Of a stretch of DNA of 64,000 bases, positions 60,029 to 64,000 are shown piece by piece. Under the pieces are notes generated by a model that was given only the letters and a program-made list of their open reading frames with translations, was not told where the DNA came from and made no database searches. Location: positions 806,001-870,000 of the forward strand of contig NZ_FQWS01000001.1 in the NCBI RefSeq assembly GCF_900129745.1, in the 5' to 3' direction. This DNA is from Winogradskyella jejuensis (GTDB taxonomy: Bacteria > Bacteroidota > Bacteroidia > Flavobacteriales > Flavobacteriaceae). Both the position numbers and the translations under genes were made by a program. The first letter of the stretch is position 1; each line of letters begins with the position of its first letter.

Positions 60029-62401
60029 CTATCTTACGATGAGGAGTTTAATAATTTTACTCTCAAAAGTGTCCAAATCATTAATAATGATAAGATAAAC
60101 ACCTGACGCCACAACATTATTAGCTAGATTTTTTCCATTCCAGATTCCTGTACCTCCATCTATGGCTAAGTTTGTTCTTAGATTAGAATTCCTACGATTT
60201 ACTCGCGATTGAGCTTCAGCTACTAAATTTCCTGTTACGTCTGTTATCTTTACGTTTACATTTTCAGTTAATCCAACTATCTTAACTCCTTTATTAATAT
60301 TATTTAAATCGTTAGACCCTAACACATTATACTCAGGACGAACAGGGTTTGGGTACGCGTAAGCATCTGATAATTCTTCTACAGGAGAAGAACCCCCTGC
60401 TCTAAATGCCAATAGACCATTTGGCGTAGAAAAGTATACTGTTCCATTAGTTTCATCTATTGATATATCATTAATTGCATTTGTTGGCAAAGGCGAATTC
60501 TCCTTAGTAAAGTGGTATATTGTTGTTTGTCCATTGGGTGTAAAATAAAAAACCCCTGAATCTTGTGTCCCTATCCATTTGTTATTAGAGCCATCTACTT
60601 CAATATCTGAAATAGCTTGGTTTTCTAGTAGTTCTCGAGCTAAACCGTCTTCTAGAAATATTATTGGTTCAACTTCAGGATTATCGTCTTCAAAAAATCC
60701 TGAAGTATTAAATAAAACTCTTAATCCAAAAGCAGTTCCTATCCATAATTGTCCAGAATTATCTACCGCAAGAGACCTAATCCATGTCGTGGGTAGCCCT
60801 TGAGTTTCATCTTTTATTTGCTTAATTCTAGGGCTTTCATTTTCATTGAAGGCTATAAGTCCATTAAAAAAGGAACCTATCCATTTTGTCCCTGTATTAT
60901 TATCTATGGCTATGTCATAAAAACCTAATTCATCATCAACAGGGTCTTCAATAAAATCTGCAAAACTAAAAGTCTGCCACTGGTCGTTAGCTGGATTGTA
61001 CGATTTTAAAGCTAAATCTACTCGGCTTGTTAGATTCCATAAATTACCTTCTGAATCAAACTCAGCGGCTCCTGTTCTTATATCCACAAAAGTTGGAAAT
61101 GCTGATTGAAGTGGGCTATTGGTCTCATCGAAAAAATTGGTGGCTTCAAAATTATTAAACTCTAATATACCATCTATGAAAGAACTCACAAAAACCTGAT
61201 TTGGATTATTAGGGTTTATGGTAATCTTGTTTAACTCTCGCATCCCTAAAAGACTATCAAAAGGGATGTTTGACCACTCCTCATTTCTTAATATACTTAC
61301 TCCTCTGTTATTCAGAGGATATGGATTTAAGAACTGATCATGTTCTCCAAAAGTTACCCATACGCCATCTCTAAAAGCTTGAATTCTAAATCCGTTGTTT
61401 CTTAGTGGTCCATCAGGTCTTATCTCTGTAAATAATGAGAGGTTATTTGTATCGGTTTTTAACACTCCAAAACTTGTTGTACCTATATATACATCAGAAT
61501 CAAAACTAATGGCTGAAGAATATTGGGTATTAAAATCTGGTGATTGGTCTATTTGAGCTGTAAGACTTGCAGCAGAATTAAAGATAAAAACAGATTCTGC
61601 AGTAGTATATAATAGTTTTTCATTAGTAGATTCAGAATCTAACGGTAAAACATTAAAGTTAAAAACTGGTGTAGGAATGTCATTTACAAACTCAATTAGG
61701 TTTCTATCTGTTCTTAGACCGTATAAGCGGTCTTCTGATTTCTCGATTGATACATAACTGCCTGTTGCTATGGTTTCCCATTGACCTGAATCAATTAAGT
61801 TAGGGTTTGATAAAAGTCCTTTCTTTAAACCATTACCTCCGTTACACGCAGCGTAAATAAAATCATTAAAAACAGTCGTTTTCTCAACAGGTATTTGCGC
61901 ATTGCTATTACCAATAAAGTAGGTGTCTCCAAACTCTAGTCTTTCTAAATCGTATACAGATATTCCAAAATTTGTAGCTATATAAGCAAATCCTTGATAT
62001 TCATTAAAATCGTTTATAGTTTTTATGCTTGGGTCTATACTTTCTTTTTCTATAATATCTACAACTGTAAGTACGCTCTGGTCAGATTCAAAATAAATCT
62101 CAATAAGGCCATTTTTATAACCAATGAGTAATAATTGATTTGATGCGCTATACTCTATAGTAGAGATTAGCTCTCCTGAAAGCCCCTGAATTGTTGTTAT
62201 CTTTTCTATTTCATTAGTGTTTACGTCGTAACTAAACACAACATTCTCTGAGGCTGCATAAATTTTAGTATCGCTTTTTGTAATATCTACAATTTCGAAA
62301 AAAGAAAAATAGTCTTCCCATAAAGCCGAAAAATCTTGGGATTTAACTTTTTGGGCACTTAGGGAAAGTATTAAAAAAACGAATAGGTATCGTTTTAACA
62401 T
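60029..62401 (-). CDS. porZ: T9SS component PorZ (beta-propeller)
   Basis: A 790-aa secreted protein with two beta-propeller domains (KIYAASENVVFSYDVNTNEI; GIDTGEWETI-like blades; GTKWIGSFFNGLIAFNEN, QLWIGTAFGLRVL, NKWIGTQDSGVFYF, VYFSTPNGLLAFRAG) and a C-terminal T9SS sorting domain (AYPNPVRPEYN...VYLIIINDLDTFESKIIKLLIVR). PorZ is part of the cell-surface attachment complex that processes T9SS cargo. Its neighbourhood with recO is typical for Flavobacteriia. I chose the ATG at 62401 (MLKRYLFVFLILSLSAQKV), since the TTG at 62422 lies in the -7 box. Confidence 0.85.
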   Translation of the reverse strand: MLKRYLFVFLILSLSAQKVKSQDFSALWEDYFSFFEIVDITKSDTKIYAASENVVFSYDVNTNEIEKITTIQGLSGELISTIEYSASNQLLLIGYKNGLIEIYFESDQSVLTVVDIIEKESIDPSIKTINDFNEYQGFAYIATNFGISVYDLERLEFGDTYFIGNSNAQIPVEKTTVFNDFIYAACNGGNGLKKGLLSNPNLIDSGQWETIATGSYVSIEKSEDRLYGLRTDRNLIEFVNDIPTPVFNFNVLPLDSESTNEKLLYTTAESVFIFNSAASLTAQIDQSPDFNTQYSSAISFDSDVYIGTTSFGVLKTDTNNLSLFTEIRPDGPLRNNGFRIQAFRDGVWVTFGEHDQFLNPYPLNNRGVSILRNEEWSNIPFDSLLGMRELNKITINPNNPNQVFVSSFIDGILEFNNFEATNFFDETNSPLQSAFPTFVDIRTGAAEFDSEGNLWNLTSRVDLALKSYNPANDQWQTFSFADFIEDPVDDELGFYDIAIDNNTGTKWIGSFFNGLIAFNENESPRIKQIKDETQGLPTTWIRSLAVDNSGQLWIGTAFGLRVLFNTSGFFEDDNPEVEPIIFLEDGLARELLENQAISDIEVDGSNNKWIGTQDSGVFYFTPNGQTTIYHFTKENSPLPTNAINDISIDETNGTVYFSTPNGLLAFRAGGSSPVEELSDAYAYPNPVRPEYNVLGSNDLNNINKGVKIVGLTENVNVKITDVTGNLVAEAQSRVNRRNSNLRTNLAIDGGTGIWNGKNLANNVVASGVYLIIINDLDTFESKIIKLLIVR

Positions 62402-62419
62402 CGTTATCTTAAGTTTGTT

Positions 62420-62427
62420 CAAATATA
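62420..62427 (-). promoter_or_regulatory. Probable -7 promoter box for porZ
   Basis: TATATTTG on the minus strand matches TAnnTTTG, 18 bases before the porZ ATG. Confidence 0.5.
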
Positions 62428-62465
62428 TTTATTACTAACGTTATATTTTGGGTTATCATATATAA

Positions 62466-62499
62466 AAAAAGCTCCCACAAGAAACTGCAGGAGCTTTTT
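62466..62499 (-). terminator. Terminator after gdhA
   Basis: 10-bp stem AAAAAGCTCC/GGAGCTTTTT with a 14-base loop, 18 bases past the gdhA stop, followed by a T-run on the minus strand. Confidence 0.8.
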
Positions 62500-62517
62500 A
62501 ATAATTTTCAGTGAAAA

Positions 62518-63861
62518 TTACACTATTCCTTGAGCTAACATGGCATCTGCAACTTTTACAAAACCCGCAATATTAGCGCCTTTTATATAGTCAATTGAGC
62601 CATCTTCATTTTTGCCGTATTCTACACAAGAATCATGGATATCTTCCATAATATCTTTTAGCCTTGCATCTACCTCTTCTCTTGACCAGCTTAATCTCAA
62701 AGAATTTTGACTCATTTCGAGACCAGAGGTAGCTACACCACCTGCGTTTGAGGCTTTCCCGGGAGCAAATAAGATTTTTGCATTTTGAAATTCGTGTATA
62801 GCTTCTGGAGTAGATGGCATATTTGCACCTTCAGAAACACATAGACAACCATTTTCTATAAGCTGTTTAGCTTCTTCTCCGTTTAATTCGTTTTGAGTAG
62901 CGCATGGCAATGCTATATCACAAGCAACAGACCAAGGTCTTTCCCCTTCGAAATACTTTGCATCAGGATATTTATCTACGTACTCACTAATACGACCTCT
63001 CTTTTCGTTTTTAAGCTTCATTACAAATGCTAATTTTTCAGAATCAATCCCTTCTTCGTCATGGATATATCCTCCAGAATCAGAAAAAGTTAAAACTTTT
63101 GCTCCTAACTCTATAGCTTTTTCAGCCGCGTATTGTGCAACATTACCTGAGCCTGAAATTACTACTTTTTTACCTTTGAAAGAATCTCCTTTGGTTTTAA
63201 GCATGTTTTCGGCAAAATATACGTTACCATATCCGGTTGCTTCGGGACGTATTAAAGAACCTCCCCATGATTGCCCTTTACCAGTTAGAACACCTGTAAA
63301 TGAATTCTTCAGCTTCTTATACATGCCAAACATAAAGCCAATCTCACGCGCTCCAACACCTATATCACCGGCAGGAACATCTGTGTTATGACCAATATGT
63401 CTTGATAACTCTGACATGAAAGCATGACAAAAACGCATAATTTCATTATCACTTTTGCCCTTAGGGTCAAAGTCAGAACCCCCTTTACCACCGCCCATTG
63501 GTAGAGTTGTTAATGCATTTTTAAAAACCTGCTCAAATGCTAAGAACTTTAAAATACTCGCATTTACAGAAGGATGAAAACGTAGTCCTCCTTTATATGG
63601 ACCAATTGCAGAATTCATTTGAATTCTATATCCTCTGTTGACCTGAATTTCGCCAGAATCATCTACCCAACATACTCTAAAAGAAATTAATCTTTCTGGT
63701 TCAACCATTCTTAACAGAATATTTTTTCCATGATAAATGTCGTGCTCAACGATGTAAGGAATTACTGTTTCAGCAACTTCTTGCACTGCTTGAAGAAATT
63801 CTGGCTCATGACCATTACGTTGCTTAACAAGGTCTAAAAAAGCATCTATCTTATCTTTCAT
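62518..63861 (-). CDS. gdhA: NADP-dependent glutamate dehydrogenase
   Basis: Converts 2-oxoglutarate and ammonia to glutamate. The 447-aa length matches the hexameric NADP-type enzyme of bacteria. The active-site block is PMGGGKGGSDFDPKGKSDNEIMRFCHAFMSEL and the Rossmann block is VVISGSGNVAQYAAEKAIELGAK. It is a single-gene unit with its own -7 box and terminator. Confidence 0.98.
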   Translation of the reverse strand: MKDKIDAFLDLVKQRNGHEPEFLQAVQEVAETVIPYIVEHDIYHGKNILLRMVEPERLISFRVCWVDDSGEIQVNRGYRIQMNSAIGPYKGGLRFHPSVNASILKFLAFEQVFKNALTTLPMGGGKGGSDFDPKGKSDNEIMRFCHAFMSELSRHIGHNTDVPAGDIGVGAREIGFMFGMYKKLKNSFTGVLTGKGQSWGGSLIRPEATGYGNVYFAENMLKTKGDSFKGKKVVISGSGNVAQYAAEKAIELGAKVLTFSDSGGYIHDEEGIDSEKLAFVMKLKNEKRGRISEYVDKYPDAKYFEGERPWSVACDIALPCATQNELNGEEAKQLIENGCLCVSEGANMPSTPEAIHEFQNAKILFAPGKASNAGGVATSGLEMSQNSLRLSWSREEVDARLKDIMEDIHDSCVEYGKNEDGSIDYIKGANIAGFVKVADAMLAQGIV

Positions 63862-63897
63862 TTAAAAAAATTTTAGTGTATTCTTAATTTAATCTAA

Positions 63898-63905
63898 CAA
63901 AGATA
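63898..63905 (-). promoter_or_regulatory. Probable -7 promoter box for gdhA
   Basis: TATCTTTG on the minus strand matches TAnnTTTG, 36 bases upstream of the gdhA ATG. The rest of the region to the window end (63906-64000) is very AT-rich and shows no gene. Confidence 0.45.
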
Positions 63906-64000
63906 CATTATCTGTAAAAAAATCGATTTATTTTTTTAATATTATCAATATATTTTTGATATTTAATTTTTAGCTTAGTTGCTTAGTATTGAATAATATT

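Overview
The window is a chromosomal segment of a member of the Bacteroidota, almost certainly a marine-type Flavobacteriaceae (inference). The evidence is the low GC content, TAnnTTTG-type -7 promoter boxes, many TonB-dependent receptors, DUF4270 and GDSL lipoproteins, PorZ and secreted proteins with type A and type B type IX secretion (T9SS) sorting domains, an F1 ATP synthase operon split into atpD-atpC, and a long IleRS. I see no prophage, insertion sequence, integrase, CRISPR array, rRNA or tRNA. Nearly every base lies in a gene, so this is core genome with a few accessory islands.

Layout. 1-6555 (minus strand): partial pgi, an M23 peptidase lipoprotein, kynA and a DUF3108 protein in one operon, then hppD and hmgA, which place tryptophan and tyrosine ring cleavage side by side. 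6850-10888 (minus): a patatin/BamA-like outer-membrane phospholipase and uvrC. 10978-13852 (plus): rimB-rimK, an AstE/AspA-like metallohydrolase and 5-formyl-THF cyclo-ligase, overlapping or tightly packed. 13849-18946 (minus): lspA, an adhesin-like DUF4097-type protein, a zinc-less DksA relative and ileS. 19046-21550 (minus): LuxR-type response regulator, histidine kinase, 7TM protein and a small orphan protein. 21623-26368 (minus): radA, a probable pseudo-esterase, a YbhN-type flippase-like protein, panD and panC. 26478-30877 (plus): a half-length glycogen-synthase-like protein, a DUF4270 lipoprotein and glmS. 31061-35425 (plus): TonB receptor and GDSL lipoprotein. 35618-37419: atpD-atpC. 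37474-42552: LexA-like S24 repressor divergent from a DnaE-type polymerase and a Y-family polymerase, probably an inducible mutagenesis cassette. 42555-45380: lectin-like T9SS type B protein with seven repeats. 45472-47281: XRE regulator with three DUF2975 paralogues. 47414-49246: BtuB-like receptor. 49592-52192: NfeD-like protein, flotillin and a small membrane protein. 52275-53610: JmjC/cupin-like protein and recX. 53671-56799: T9SS type A protein. 56852-62401: TonB receptor, recO, porZ. 62518-63861: gdhA.

Regulation can be read at several points. The DUF2975/XRE operon has two near-identical palindromes 31 bp apart that flank its -7 box. The LexA-like gene has an inverted repeat around its own -7 box. 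Eight hairpin terminators are clear, two of them shared by convergent genes. In four cases the longest possible reading frame would begin at a TTG inside the promoter -7 box; I chose the downstream ATG there.

The strongest items for a second look are the IleRS with a swapped GVHH signature in place of HxGH (predicted strong mupirocin resistance), the autoregulated XRE/DUF2975 module, the RimBK-metallohydrolase operon, the M23 protein with Cys at a zinc-ligand position, and the 7TM-kinase-regulator operon with an orphan partner. I found no clearly unprecedented large system; most of the window is well-conserved flavobacterial housekeeping.
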